A model generated the notes under the pieces. That model was given only the letters and a program-made list of their open reading frames with translations, did not search any database and was not told where the DNA came from. From Stygiobacter sp043807765 (GTDB lineage Bacteria; Bacteroidota; Ignavibacteria; Ignavibacteriales; Melioribacteraceae), in NCBI GenBank assembly GCA_043807765.1, contig JAZDFQ010000005.1:96710-160709 (forward strand): 64,000 nucleotides of DNA. The letters run 5' to 3'. Of the stretch, positions 49,210-59,500 are shown piece after piece (the stretch's first letter is position 1; every line of letters starts with the position of its first letter). The translations under genes were made by a program, and so were the position numbers.

Positions 49210-51312
49210 TTATGCAGATGCAGCTGATTTTTTAACTTGCGCTTTTTCAGTAATCTCTTCAGCGACGGATTTAGGTACTTCTGAGTAGTGCGAGAACTGC
49301 ATTGAATAAATTGCACGACCTTGTGTCATAGACCGCAACGTAGTTGCGTATCCAAACATTTGAGCAAGCGGTACCATTGCTCTGATTACTTGCGCATCTT
49401 TTCTCGAAGTAAAACCTTCGATTTTTCCTCTTCTAGAGTTGATGTCTCCCATTACATCTCCAAGATACTCTTCGGGAGTTGTAATTTCAACACTCATCAT
49501 CGGCTCGAGAAGAATTGGTCCAGCTTTCAAAGCGCCCTGCTTGAAGGCCATTGAAGCAGCAACCTTAAACGAAATTTCATCTGAATCAACATCATGATAA
49601 GATCCATCGTATAATTTAGCTTTAACATCCACTACAGGAAATCCAGCTAAAACACCATTACGTAATGCATCTTTTAATCCATTTATAACCGGATTAATAA
49701 ACTCTTTAGGAACAGAACCACCAACAATGGCATTTTCAAATTCAAAACCCTTACCAGCTTCATTAGGCTGAAACTCAATCCAAACATGACCAAATTTACC
49801 ACGTCCACCAGATTGTTTAACAAACTTGCCTTCTGCTTGAACTAATTTAGTAATTGTTTCTCTATATGCAACTTGAGGTTTACCAACGTTAGCTTCAACT
49901 TTGAATTCGCGCTTCATTCTATCAACAAGAATTTCAAGGTGAAGTTCGCCCATACCGCTAATTAATGTTTGACCAGTTTCATCATCAACTTTTACCTTAA
50001 ATGTCGGATCTTCATCGCTCAACTTAACCATTGCATCAGACAACTTATCTTGATCGGCTTTTGTCTTGGGTTCAATCGCAATTTGTATAACTGGTTCTGG
50101 GAATACCATTCTTTCTAAAATTATAGCATCATCTTCAGTACATAGAGTATCGCCGGTTCTAGTATGTTTCAATCCAACAACTGCTGCAATGTCTCCAGCA
50201 CGAATGCTATCTAAATCTTCGCGGTGATTTGCATGCATTTGCAAAACTCTACCAACTCTTTCCTTCTTATCGCTAACAGAATTATAAATATATGAACCAG
50301 CTTCTAAAGAACCAGTATATACACGAATAAATGTAAGCTTCCCAACAAAAGGATCCGTCATAATTTTAAAAGCAAGAGCAGCAAATTTTTCTTTTGGATC
50401 AATCTTTCTTTCAATATGATCATTTTTATCAACGTGATGTGCTTCTAGGTTTCCGGAATCCATTGGAGACGGTAAAAAATCCACAACAGCATCCAGTAAC
50501 TGCTGTACACCTTTATTTTTGAAAGATGAACCGCATAAAACTGGAATTATCGTTGACTTAACTGTAGCAACACGTAAAACTCTTCTTACATCAGCCTCAG
50601 AAATCTCTTTACCTTCTAAATACTGCTCAAGTAAAGTATCATCTACATCTGAAACCGCCTCTAACATCTGAGTTCTGTAAGTCTGAGCCAATTGAATTAA
50701 ATCAACTGGAATATCAACAGTCTCAAAAGTTGAACCTAAAGTCTCTTCATTGAACATGATAGCTTTCATGCTCATTAAATCAATGATGCCTCTAAACAAA
50801 TCACCTTCACCTACTGGAATAGTAATAGGAATAGCGTGAGCACCTAATTTTTCTTTCATCATTTGAACTGCATGAAAGAAATCAGCACCAACTCTATCCA
50901 TTTTATTAACAAAGGCAATACGAGGAACGGAATACTTATCAGCTTGTCTCCAAACTGTTTCAGATTGAGGTTCAACTCCACCAACTGCACAAAAAAGAGC
51001 TATTGCACCATCTAAAACTCTTAAAGATCTTTCAACTTCAACAGTAAAATCAACGTGACCTGGAGTATCAATAATATTTATCTGATGGTCTCTCCACTCA
51101 GTAGTGGTTGCAGCACTTGTAATTGTAATACCACGTTCTTTTTCTTGCTCCATCCAATCCATGGTTGCGCCACCATCGTGAACTTCTCCCATTCGATGCA
51201 ATTTACCGGTATAGTATAGAATACGCTCTGTTGTCGTAGTCTTACCAGCATCGATGTGAGCCATGATACCAATATTTCTAACCTTGCTTATTTCAACTCT
51301 TTTATTCGACAT
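49210..51312 (-). CDS. fusA: Elongation factor G
   Basis: A 700-aa EF-G with five domains: G1 AHIDAGKTTTTERILYYTGK near residue 18, ERGITITSAATT switch, G3 DTPGHVDF, G4 NKMDRVGADF, and domain IV to V with GQLHLEI-type GMGELHLEILVDR and RGKIEGFTSR. It catalyses ribosomal translocation. str operon order rpsL-rpsG-fusA-tuf. Confidence 0.99.
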   Translation of the reverse strand: MSNKRVEISKVRNIGIMAHIDAGKTTTTERILYYTGKLHRMGEVHDGGATMDWMEQEKERGITITSAATTTEWRDHQINIIDTPGHVDFTVEVERSLRVLDGAIALFCAVGGVEPQSETVWRQADKYSVPRIAFVNKMDRVGADFFHAVQMMKEKLGAHAIPITIPVGEGDLFRGIIDLMSMKAIMFNEETLGSTFETVDIPVDLIQLAQTYRTQMLEAVSDVDDTLLEQYLEGKEISEADVRRVLRVATVKSTIIPVLCGSSFKNKGVQQLLDAVVDFLPSPMDSGNLEAHHVDKNDHIERKIDPKEKFAALAFKIMTDPFVGKLTFIRVYTGSLEAGSYIYNSVSDKKERVGRVLQMHANHREDLDSIRAGDIAAVVGLKHTRTGDTLCTEDDAIILERMVFPEPVIQIAIEPKTKADQDKLSDAMVKLSDEDPTFKVKVDDETGQTLISGMGELHLEILVDRMKREFKVEANVGKPQVAYRETITKLVQAEGKFVKQSGGRGKFGHVWIEFQPNEAGKGFEFENAIVGGSVPKEFINPVINGLKDALRNGVLAGFPVVDVKAKLYDGSYHDVDSDEISFKVAASMAFKQGALKAGPILLEPMMSVEITTPEEYLGDVMGDINSRRGKIEGFTSRKDAQVIRAMVPLAQMFGYATTLRSMTQGRAIYSMQFSHYSEVPKSVAEEITEKAQVKKSAASA

Positions 51313-51331
51313 CTAACTCGTAATCCCTTGC

Positions 51332-51799
51332 TTACCACTTGAAATGAGCAAACGCCTTGTTTGCTTCAGCCATTCTGTGTGTATCTTCTTTTTTCTTTAC
51401 AGCCGAACCCTCATTGTTCGAAGCTGCTAGTAATTCAGCAGCTAACTTTGCCGCCATTGATTTATCTTTTCTATCTCTTGAGTATGTTCTGATCCATCTT
51501 AAGGCTAATGCAATTCTTCTTTCCGGTCTAACTTCCATAGGAACTTGGTAAGTAGCACCACCAACACGACGGCTTCTAACTTCAACTAAAGGCTGAACAT
51601 TTTGAAGTGCCTTCTTGTATACTTCTAAAGCTGGTTTTTTTGCTTTAGCTTCCATTAAATCGAAACTATCATAAACAATATTTCGTGCAGTAGATTTTTT
51701 ACCATGCCATGTCAAATAATTAATCAGTTTTGCAACTAAAAAATCGTTGAATTTTGGGTCTGGTTTAATATACTTTTTTTCAGCTCTTTTCTTTCTCAT
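51332..51799 (-). CDS. rpsG: 30S ribosomal protein S7
   Basis: A 155-aa S7 with the basic N terminus RKKRAEKKYIKPDPKF and VRSRRVGGATYQVPMEVRPERR. It nucleates the 30S head and represses the str operon in other bacteria. It starts 3 bases after rpsL. Confidence 0.98.
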   Translation of the reverse strand: MRKKRAEKKYIKPDPKFNDFLVAKLINYLTWHGKKSTARNIVYDSFDLMEAKAKKPALEVYKKALQNVQPLVEVRSRRVGGATYQVPMEVRPERRIALALRWIRTYSRDRKDKSMAAKLAAELLAASNNEGSAVKKKEDTHRMAEANKAFAHFKW

Positions 51800-51802
51800 A
51801 GG

Positions 51803-52180
51803 TTATTTCGCTTTTGGTTTCTTAGCGCCATATTTAGATCTAGCTTTTTTACGATCTTCAACACCGGCAGTGTCTAATGTTCCTCTAATAATGTGATAGC
51901 GAACACCAGGTAAATCCTTAACTCTGCCACCGCGAATCATAACAATTGAATGCTCTTGTAAATTGTGGCCTTCTCCTGGTATATATGCAGTAACTTCGAT
52001 ATGGTTTGTTAAACGAACACGAGCTACTTTTCTCAAGGCTGAGTTAGGTTTTTTAGGAGTAGTGGTGTATACTCTAGTACACACTCCTCTTTTTTGAGGA
52101 CAACTATCAAGAGCTGGAGCTTTACTCTTGGTTATTACCACTTTTCTACCTTTTCTAACCAACTGATTAATCGTTGGCAC
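51803..52180 (-). CDS. rpsL: 30S ribosomal protein S12
   Basis: A 125-aa S12 with TPKKPNSALRKVARVRLTN and GEGHNLQEHSIVMIRGGRVK, and the Lys-Pro-Asn-Ser and GGRVKDLPG loops that sit by the decoding site; the Lys residues of streptomycin-sensitive type are present. First gene of the str operon, with a canonical promoter 44 bases upstream. Confidence 0.98.
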   Translation of the reverse strand: MPTINQLVRKGRKVVITKSKAPALDSCPQKRGVCTRVYTTTPKKPNSALRKVARVRLTNHIEVTAYIPGEGHNLQEHSIVMIRGGRVKDLPGVRYHIIRGTLDTAGVEDRKKARSKYGAKKPKAK

Positions 52181-52223
52181 GCACTATCCTCCAATGTTTA
52201 CATTTTTATTAAAATTCAGACTT

Positions 52224-52254
52224 CAAATTTATCGAATATCTGCAATGTTGTCAA
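52224..52254 (-). promoter_or_regulatory. Promoter of the str operon (TTGACA-N17-TAAATTTG)
   Basis: On the minus strand TTGACA (52254-52249) is followed after 17 bases by TAAATTTG (52231-52224). This fits both the sigma70 consensus and the TANNTTTG box. It lies in the 99-base gap between rpoC and rpsL, 44 bases from the rpsL ATG. Confidence 0.78.
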
Positions 52255-52279
52255 GAAATAAAGGGAAAAAAATCACCTT

Positions 52280-55200
52280 TTAAACAGATTCTTTTTCAAC
52301 ATTCTCTGGTTCTGCAACTACTGGAACTTCCACTTCATCTGCGGTAAGAATAATATCAAGATATTTCTTTAATCCTGTACCAGCCGGAATTAGATGTCCC
52401 ATGACAACATTTTCTTTTAGACCAATTAGATTGTCTACTCTAGCTTCAGTTGCTGCATTAGTTAACACTTTTGTTGTCTCTTGGAACGAAGCCGCAGAAA
52501 TAAAGCTTTCTGTAGAAAGTGCCGCATGTGTAATTCCAAGTAGAATATTATCAAAAGTACCCGGTTCTGCATCTCTAGCTTTAATAGGTTTTTTAGCTTT
52601 CTTAGTCAAATCTGCATTTAGTTCACGGAATTTCATCTTTGTAATCAACTGGCCAGCTTTGTATTTTGACTGTCCAGGATCCTCAATATGAACCATTTGT
52701 TTTGTACGTTCATTTTCATCGTTAAGTTTATTGCGATCAACAAGGTCCTCTTCGATGAAGTTTGTATCACCAGCTGAAATAATCTGCAATTTTTGTAACA
52801 TTTGGCGAACAATGACTTCAATGTGCTTATCGTTGATCTTTACACCCTGCAAACGATAAACGTCCTGAATCTCGTTCACTAAATATTCCTGTACTGCATT
52901 TGTTCCTTTGATCTTCAAAATATCATGCGGATCAATTGGTCCATCAGTGATTTTTTCACCAGCCGGTATTTCATCACCTTCTTGAACTAAAATATGTTTA
53001 CCATAAGGAACAGGATAAACTTTTTGCAAAGTACCATCTAAAGATTCAATAATTATCTCTCTAGAACCTTTCTTTCTTGCGCCAAATTTAACGCGTCCTT
53101 CAATTTCCGATACAACAGCCGGATCGTGCGGACTTCTAGCTTCAAATAATTCTGTTACTCTTGGAAGACCACCAGTGATATCTCTTGTTTTAGAAGCTTG
53201 TTTAGAAATCTTAGCAAGGATTGTTCCTTGTTGTATAGATTCACCTTCTTCAACTGAGAGGTATGCTCTTGTAGGAATATTAAACACTTTTTCTTGACCA
53301 TTTGTGCCCTTAACCATGATGCTCGGTGTAAGGTTTTTATCTTTCGATTCAATAACAACTTTCTGAACGTGTCCGGTTTGTTCATCAGCTACTTGTTGAA
53401 GTGTTACGTTGTCAATTAAATCAACAAAAGAGATAGTACCACCAAAGTCTGCAATAATTACGGCGTTATATGGATCGTGATTGTATAAAGGCTGACCTTT
53501 TTTAACAACCTGACCATCATTAACCATTATTTCGGAACCATACGGGATATCAAACTTTTTGATCTGACGATTATCGTCATCAAAAAGACCCATTGCACCA
53601 CGACGACCGATGACAACTTTTACTTTACCAAAGAAATCAGTTTTTTCGACTAGATTAATCTTATCGAAGCGAACAGTACCAGCTACGTTTGTTTCAACTT
53701 GTGATTGAGAAGCAATACGTGAAGATGTACCACCTAAGTGGAAAGTACGAAGTGTAAGCTGTGTACCGGGTTCACCAATGGACTGAGCAGCAATAATTCC
53801 TACAGCTTCTCCAATCTCTACAAGAGCACCAGTTGTTAAGTTACGGCCATAGCATTTTGCGCAAACACCACGTTTAGATTCGCAAGTTAACACTGTACGA
53901 ATATAAACTTGATCTATGTTTGACTCATCAATTTTTTCAGCAATTTCTTCACTAATTAATTCACCGGCTTCCACTAATGTTTCATCTGTCTTCGGATCAT
54001 AAACATCTTCTTGAGCAACACGACCAATAATTCTTTCTGCGAGCGGTTCTCTTTCTTGCTCAACATCTTTTAGAGCAGTTACATAGATACCGCGAATTGT
54101 ACCGCAATCTGTTTCGGAAATAATAACATCTTGAGCAACGTCGCATAATCTTCTTGTCAAGTAGCCAGCATCAGCTGTTTTAAGAGCTGTATCTGCAAGA
54201 CCTTTACGAGCACCGTGAGTAGAAATAAAATACTCTAGTACCGAAAGTCCTTCTTTGAAATTCGCAACAATTGGATTTTCAATAATTTCGCCAGCTTGAC
54301 CGCTTAAAGATTTTTGCGGTTTCATCATAAGACCACGCATACCAGCAAGCTGCTTAACTTGATCTTGCGATCCACGCGCGCCGGAGTCAACCATCATGTG
54401 AAGTGAGTTGAATCCGCCTTGATCAACCTTTAATCTATCCATCAAGTGCTTAGCAACGTTGTTAGTTGTGTGTGTCCAAACGTCTATAATTTTATTATAA
54501 CGTTCAGCATCAGTAATCAAACCTTGTTCGTGCTCGCTTAAAATTCCGCTTACCTTTTTATTTGAATCATCAATCAACTTATCTTTTTCATCCGGAATAA
54601 TCATATCTATAAAGCTGATTGATATACCGGCGGCAGTAGCATAACGGAATCCGAGGTCTTTCAAATCATCCAAGAACTTAGCAGTAACAACGTTACCAAG
54701 TTTAATAAACATTCTATAAATGAACCCGGAGAAACTCTTCTTCATTAACAATTCATTAATGAATCCTAATTCTTTTGGAACAATCTGATTGAAGATAACA
54801 CGGCCAACCGTAGTCTCAACAACTTGACCATCAATCTTAACTTTTATCTTCGAGTGTAATTCAACAACTTTATTATCATAAGCAATTAATACTTCTTCGA
54901 TATCACCGAACAACTTTCCTTCACCTTTTGCACCATTGCGTACTTTGGTCAAATAGTAAAGTCCGAGAACCATATCCTGTGTTGGTAACACAATTGGTAA
55001 ACCGTTCTGCGGAGATAAAATATTGTGCGAAGACAACATCAATATTCCGGCTTCAAGCTGAGCTTCGTAAGAAAGCGGAACGTGAACCGCCATCTGATCG
55101 CCGTCGAAATCCGCGTTGAAAGCAGTACATACAAGCGGATGCAGCTGAATAGCTTTTCCATCAACTAAAAGTGGCTGGAAAGCCTGAATACCTAAACGGT

Positions 55201-56521
55201 GAAGTGTTGGGGCGCGGTTAAGCATTATCGGATGCCCATCAATCAACTTTTCCAAAATTTCCCAAATCAATGCATCTTTTCTATCAACAGCCTTGCGTGC
55301 ACTCTTTACAGTTTTGAAATGTCCGCGATCAATTAATTTTCTAATAACAAACGGTTTGAACAATTCAACAGCCATGTCTTTAGGCAAGCCGCATTGATGC
55401 AACTTTAATTCCGGACCAACAACAATTACCGAACGTCCGGAATAATCAACACGCTTTCCTAATAAGTTCTGACGGAAACGTCCTTGTTTACCTTTAAGCA
55501 TATCGCTCAAAGATTTCAATGGTCTGTTACCATCGCTACGAACTGCACTTGAACGACGTGAGTTATCGAACAAAGCATCAACAGATTCTTGAAGCATTCT
55601 TTTTTCGTTACGTAGAATAACTTCCGGTGCTTTTATATCAATTAATCTTTTCAAACGGTTGTTACGAATGATAACTCTTCTATAGAGATCATTTAAATCC
55701 GATGTAGCAAAACGTCCTCCTTCGAGTGGAACGAGCGGACGAAGTTCCGGTGGAATAACCGGTATAACATTCATTACCATCCATTCCGGACGATTAGGAA
55801 TCTTACCTTCTTTCTCGCGGAAGGCTTCCAGCACTCTTAATCTCTTAAGAATATCAGTACGTTTTTGCTGTGAAGTATCCGGACCTAATTGAGATTTCAA
55901 TTCGCCGAACACTCTTTCAATATCTGTTTCTTTTAATAATTCTTTAACTGCATCGCCACCTATACGAGCAACAAATTTCTTTGGATCATTATCTTCCAAA
56001 GAATCATTTTCGTGCGGAAGCGAATTTAATATTTCGTAATACTGATCTTCACTTATGAGGTCTAGTCTCTTCAAACCGGTTGGACCGGGATTAAGTACAA
56101 CATAAGATTCGTAGTAAACGATCTTCTCTAATTCTTTCGTTGTCATTCCAAGGATGTTACCAATCTTAGAAGGCAATGCTTTAAAGAACCAAATGTGAAC
56201 AATTGGAACTGCAAGACCAAGATGCCCCATTCTTTCGCGACGAACTGCTTTTAGTGTTACTTCAACGCCGCAACGGTCGCAAACAATTCCTTTGTAGCGG
56301 ATACCTTTATATTTTCCGCACGCACATTCCCAATCTTTTACCGGACCAAAAATTTTCTCGCAGAACAAACCATCTTTTTCCGGTCTAAACGAACGATAAT
56401 TAATTGTTTCCGGTTTGGTTACTTCACCATGCGATCTACTTAATATATCATCGGGACTTGCTAAACCAATGGTCAGCTTTTCAATCATCTTTGTTTTATT
56501 TTCTTGCGGTTTTACTCGCAT
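52280..56521 (-). CDS. rpoC: DNA-directed RNA polymerase subunit beta'
   Basis: A 1413-aa beta' subunit. The N-terminal zinc ribbon CACGKYKGIRYKGIVCDRCG (about 65-85) and the catalytic magnesium loop NADFDGDQM (about 470) are present. The second zinc site lies near residues 875-890 (CESKRGVCAKCYGR), and GIIAAQSIGEPGTQLTLRTF marks the trigger-loop region. Length fits the Bacteroidota group. It follows rpoB by 31 bases. Confidence 0.99.
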   Translation of the reverse strand: MRVKPQENKTKMIEKLTIGLASPDDILSRSHGEVTKPETINYRSFRPEKDGLFCEKIFGPVKDWECACGKYKGIRYKGIVCDRCGVEVTLKAVRRERMGHLGLAVPIVHIWFFKALPSKIGNILGMTTKELEKIVYYESYVVLNPGPTGLKRLDLISEDQYYEILNSLPHENDSLEDNDPKKFVARIGGDAVKELLKETDIERVFGELKSQLGPDTSQQKRTDILKRLRVLEAFREKEGKIPNRPEWMVMNVIPVIPPELRPLVPLEGGRFATSDLNDLYRRVIIRNNRLKRLIDIKAPEVILRNEKRMLQESVDALFDNSRRSSAVRSDGNRPLKSLSDMLKGKQGRFRQNLLGKRVDYSGRSVIVVGPELKLHQCGLPKDMAVELFKPFVIRKLIDRGHFKTVKSARKAVDRKDALIWEILEKLIDGHPIMLNRAPTLHRLGIQAFQPLLVDGKAIQLHPLVCTAFNADFDGDQMAVHVPLSYEAQLEAGILMLSSHNILSPQNGLPIVLPTQDMVLGLYYLTKVRNGAKGEGKLFGDIEEVLIAYDNKVVELHSKIKVKIDGQVVETTVGRVIFNQIVPKELGFINELLMKKSFSGFIYRMFIKLGNVVTAKFLDDLKDLGFRYATAAGISISFIDMIIPDEKDKLIDDSNKKVSGILSEHEQGLITDAERYNKIIDVWTHTTNNVAKHLMDRLKVDQGGFNSLHMMVDSGARGSQDQVKQLAGMRGLMMKPQKSLSGQAGEIIENPIVANFKEGLSVLEYFISTHGARKGLADTALKTADAGYLTRRLCDVAQDVIISETDCGTIRGIYVTALKDVEQEREPLAERIIGRVAQEDVYDPKTDETLVEAGELISEEIAEKIDESNIDQVYIRTVLTCESKRGVCAKCYGRNLTTGALVEIGEAVGIIAAQSIGEPGTQLTLRTFHLGGTSSRIASQSQVETNVAGTVRFDKINLVEKTDFFGKVKVVIGRRGAMGLFDDDNRQIKKFDIPYGSEIMVNDGQVVKKGQPLYNHDPYNAVIIADFGGTISFVDLIDNVTLQQVADEQTGHVQKVVIESKDKNLTPSIMVKGTNGQEKVFNIPTRAYLSVEEGESIQQGTILAKISKQASKTRDITGGLPRVTELFEARSPHDPAVVSEIEGRVKFGARKKGSREIIIESLDGTLQKVYPVPYGKHILVQEGDEIPAGEKITDGPIDPHDILKIKGTNAVQEYLVNEIQDVYRLQGVKINDKHIEVIVRQMLQKLQIISAGDTNFIEEDLVDRNKLNDENERTKQMVHIEDPGQSKYKAGQLITKMKFRELNADLTKKAKKPIKARDAEPGTFDNILLGITHAALSTESFISAASFQETTKVLTNAATEARVDNLIGLKENVVMGHLIPAGTGLKKYLDIILTADEVEVPVVAEPENVEKESV

Positions 56522-56552
56522 TGTAATTCTCCTTTAATCAAACTTGGCTGAC

Positions 56553-59500
56553 TTAGTTAACTTTAATATCGAGACCAAGACCTTGCAATTCCTTGATCAT
56601 AACGTTGAATGCTTCCGGTATATTTGGTTCCGGAATGTTATCACCTTTTACAATCGCTTCATAAGTCTTAGCACGACCAGTAACGTCATCACTCTTTACA
56701 GTTAAAATCTCTTGCAGTACGTGTGCAGCACCGTATCCTTCAAGCGCCCAAACTTCCATTTCTCCAAATCTCTGACCACCAAACTGAGCTTTACCGCCAA
56801 GAGGTTGTTGTGTGATGAGAGAATATGGTCCAATTGAGCGAGCGTGAATCTTATCATCAACCATGTGACCTAGTTTCATCATATAGATATAACCGCATGT
56901 AACTTTTTGATGGAATTTCTCACCGCTTCTTCCGTCGGTTAACCAAGTCTTTCCACCTTCAGGTAATCCGGCTTGTTTTAAATATCCTTCTACATCTTCA
57001 ACGTGAGCTCCATCGAAAATTGGTGTTTCGAATTTTACACCCATCTTTTTTCCTACCCAGCCGAGAACTGTTTCATACAACTGTCCAAGGTTCATACGAG
57101 AAGGCACACCAAGCGGATTCAATACGATATCAACCGGAGTTCCATCTTCGTGGTAAGGCATATCTTCAACCGGAACAACTTTAGCAACCACACCTTTGTT
57201 ACCGTGGCGACCAGCCATCTTATCACCAACTTGAATCTTACGTTTCTTAGCAACGTAAACTTTTGCAAGCTGAGTAATTCCCGGAGGAAGTTCATCGCCG
57301 GAAGCAATTTTTAATTTCTCACGTTTGTAATCTTCTTCAATTTCCGAAAGCAGATTGAAGTAATTTGAGAAAAGCTTTTTGATCATTTCGTTAACCGGTT
57401 TTTTCTCAAACCAATCACGGGTATAATCAAGCTTTGTAATGTCTTCTATGTTTGTAAATGTTTCTTCTTTAATAACAGTTCCGCTTCTTAAAACAACAGA
57501 ACCATCCAAATCACGCACACCGGAAGAAGTTTTCCCTTCTGTAATCTTAGTTAGCTTTGTAACCAATTTTGTGTAGTGATTTTCTTTTCTTGTCTTGAAT
57601 GAATAATCAAGATTATCCATCAATTTCTTTTCGAATTTCTTTGATTCAGTATCTTTTTTCTTGCGGCTGAACAATCTTGTTTTAATTACAACACCTTTCA
57701 AACCTGGAGGTGCTTTTAATGAAGCGTCTTTCACGTCGCCGGCCTTATCACCAAAGATGGCTTTAAGAAGTTTTTCTTCCGGAGTTGGATCTGTTTCACC
57801 TTTTGGTGTGATCTTACCAATTAGAATATCACCTTCTTTAACTTCGGCACCTTCGCGAACAATACCATTTTCATCTAAGTCTTTTGTAGCTTCTTCACTC
57901 ACGTTAGGAATATCACGTGTTAATTCTTCTTCGCCTCGTTTTGTTTCGCGAACTTGTAATTCAAATTCTTCTATATGAATAGAAGTGAATACGTCGTCGC
58001 CAACAAGTCTTTCACTTAATACGATAGCATCTTCAAAGTTGTAACCTCTCCAAGGCATGAATGCAACAGAAACGTTTCTTCCAAGTCCAAGTTCCCCTTT
58101 TTCAATTGCCGGACCGTCAGCAAGTACATCACCTTTTTTGAGGCGCTGGCCAGTAACAACAATCGGCTTTTGAGTAAAGCATGTTTCTTGGTTAGTGCCG
58201 GCAAACTTTGTAAGAATATATTCTACTCTTCTTTCATCGTTAAAGCTAACTAATGTTTCAGGATCGTCTATGTCAATATCATATTTCACAATAATCTTTT
58301 TCGCATCCGAATACTCTACAACTCCATTGTCTTCAGCAATCATAATTGCACGAGAATCACGTGCAATTTTTGCTTCCATACCGGTTCCAACAATTGGATT
58401 TTCCGGAACCATCAATGGTACAGCTTGACGTTGCATGTTCGAGCCCATCAGCGCACGGTTAGCATCATCATGCTCGAGGAATGGAATTAATGCGGCAGCC
58501 GCAGATACGATTTGAGCCGGAGCCACATCCATGTAATGAACATCTTCCGGATGAGCAACTGGAAATTCTCCACGTTCTCTGCATTTTACTCTTTCTTCAA
58601 TGAAACGTCCTTGATCATCGTAAGGAACATTTGACTGAGCGATTATAAATTCATCTTCTTGATCTGCACTTAAATAATCTACGCTATTGGATACACGACC
58701 ATCTTTAACTTTTCTATAAGGTGTTTCTAAAAATCCGTAGTTATTAACTTTAGTGTAAATAGTTAACGAAGAAATAAGACCAATGTTCGGACCTTCGGGA
58801 GTTTCGATTGGGCAAAGGCGTCCGTAATGCGAATGGTGAACGTCACGTACTTCGAAGCCTGCACGCTCACGTGTCAAACCGCCTGGTCCCAAAGCAGAAA
58901 TTCTTCTCTTATGAGTTAATTCCGAAAGTGGATTTGTTTGATCCATAAATTGAGACAATTGGTTTGTACCGAAGAAAGCATTGATAACGCTGCTTATTGT
59001 ACGAGCGTTAACCAAATCTTGCGGCTGCATGTTTTCATTGTCGCGCATGTTCATTCTTTCTTTAATAGTGCGCGCCATTCTTGCTAAACCAACATTATAC
59101 TGAGATTGTAACTGCTCACCTACTGTCCTAACTCTTCTGTTTCCTAAGTGATCAATATCATCAACAGTCATGTTGCCGTTTTTAAGCATGATGATATTTT
59201 TCATAATTGCAATAATATCTTCCGGTGTTAAAACGCGGATGTTCTCATCAACAGTAAGGTTAAGCTTGTCATTCATTCTAAAACGACCAACTTCGCCAAG
59301 ATCGTAACGCTTATCGTTGAAGAACATTTTATCAATCAATCCCATTGCGGTTTCGATATCCGGAGCTTCACCAGAACGTAGTTGACGATATATAGCAAAC
59401 AGAGCTTCTTCTTTAGTAGTTGAAGTATCTTTTCTCAAAGTATTCAATACCAAATCTTGATCGATAGAAGTTTCCAAACTGATCAACTGAAGTTTCTGAA

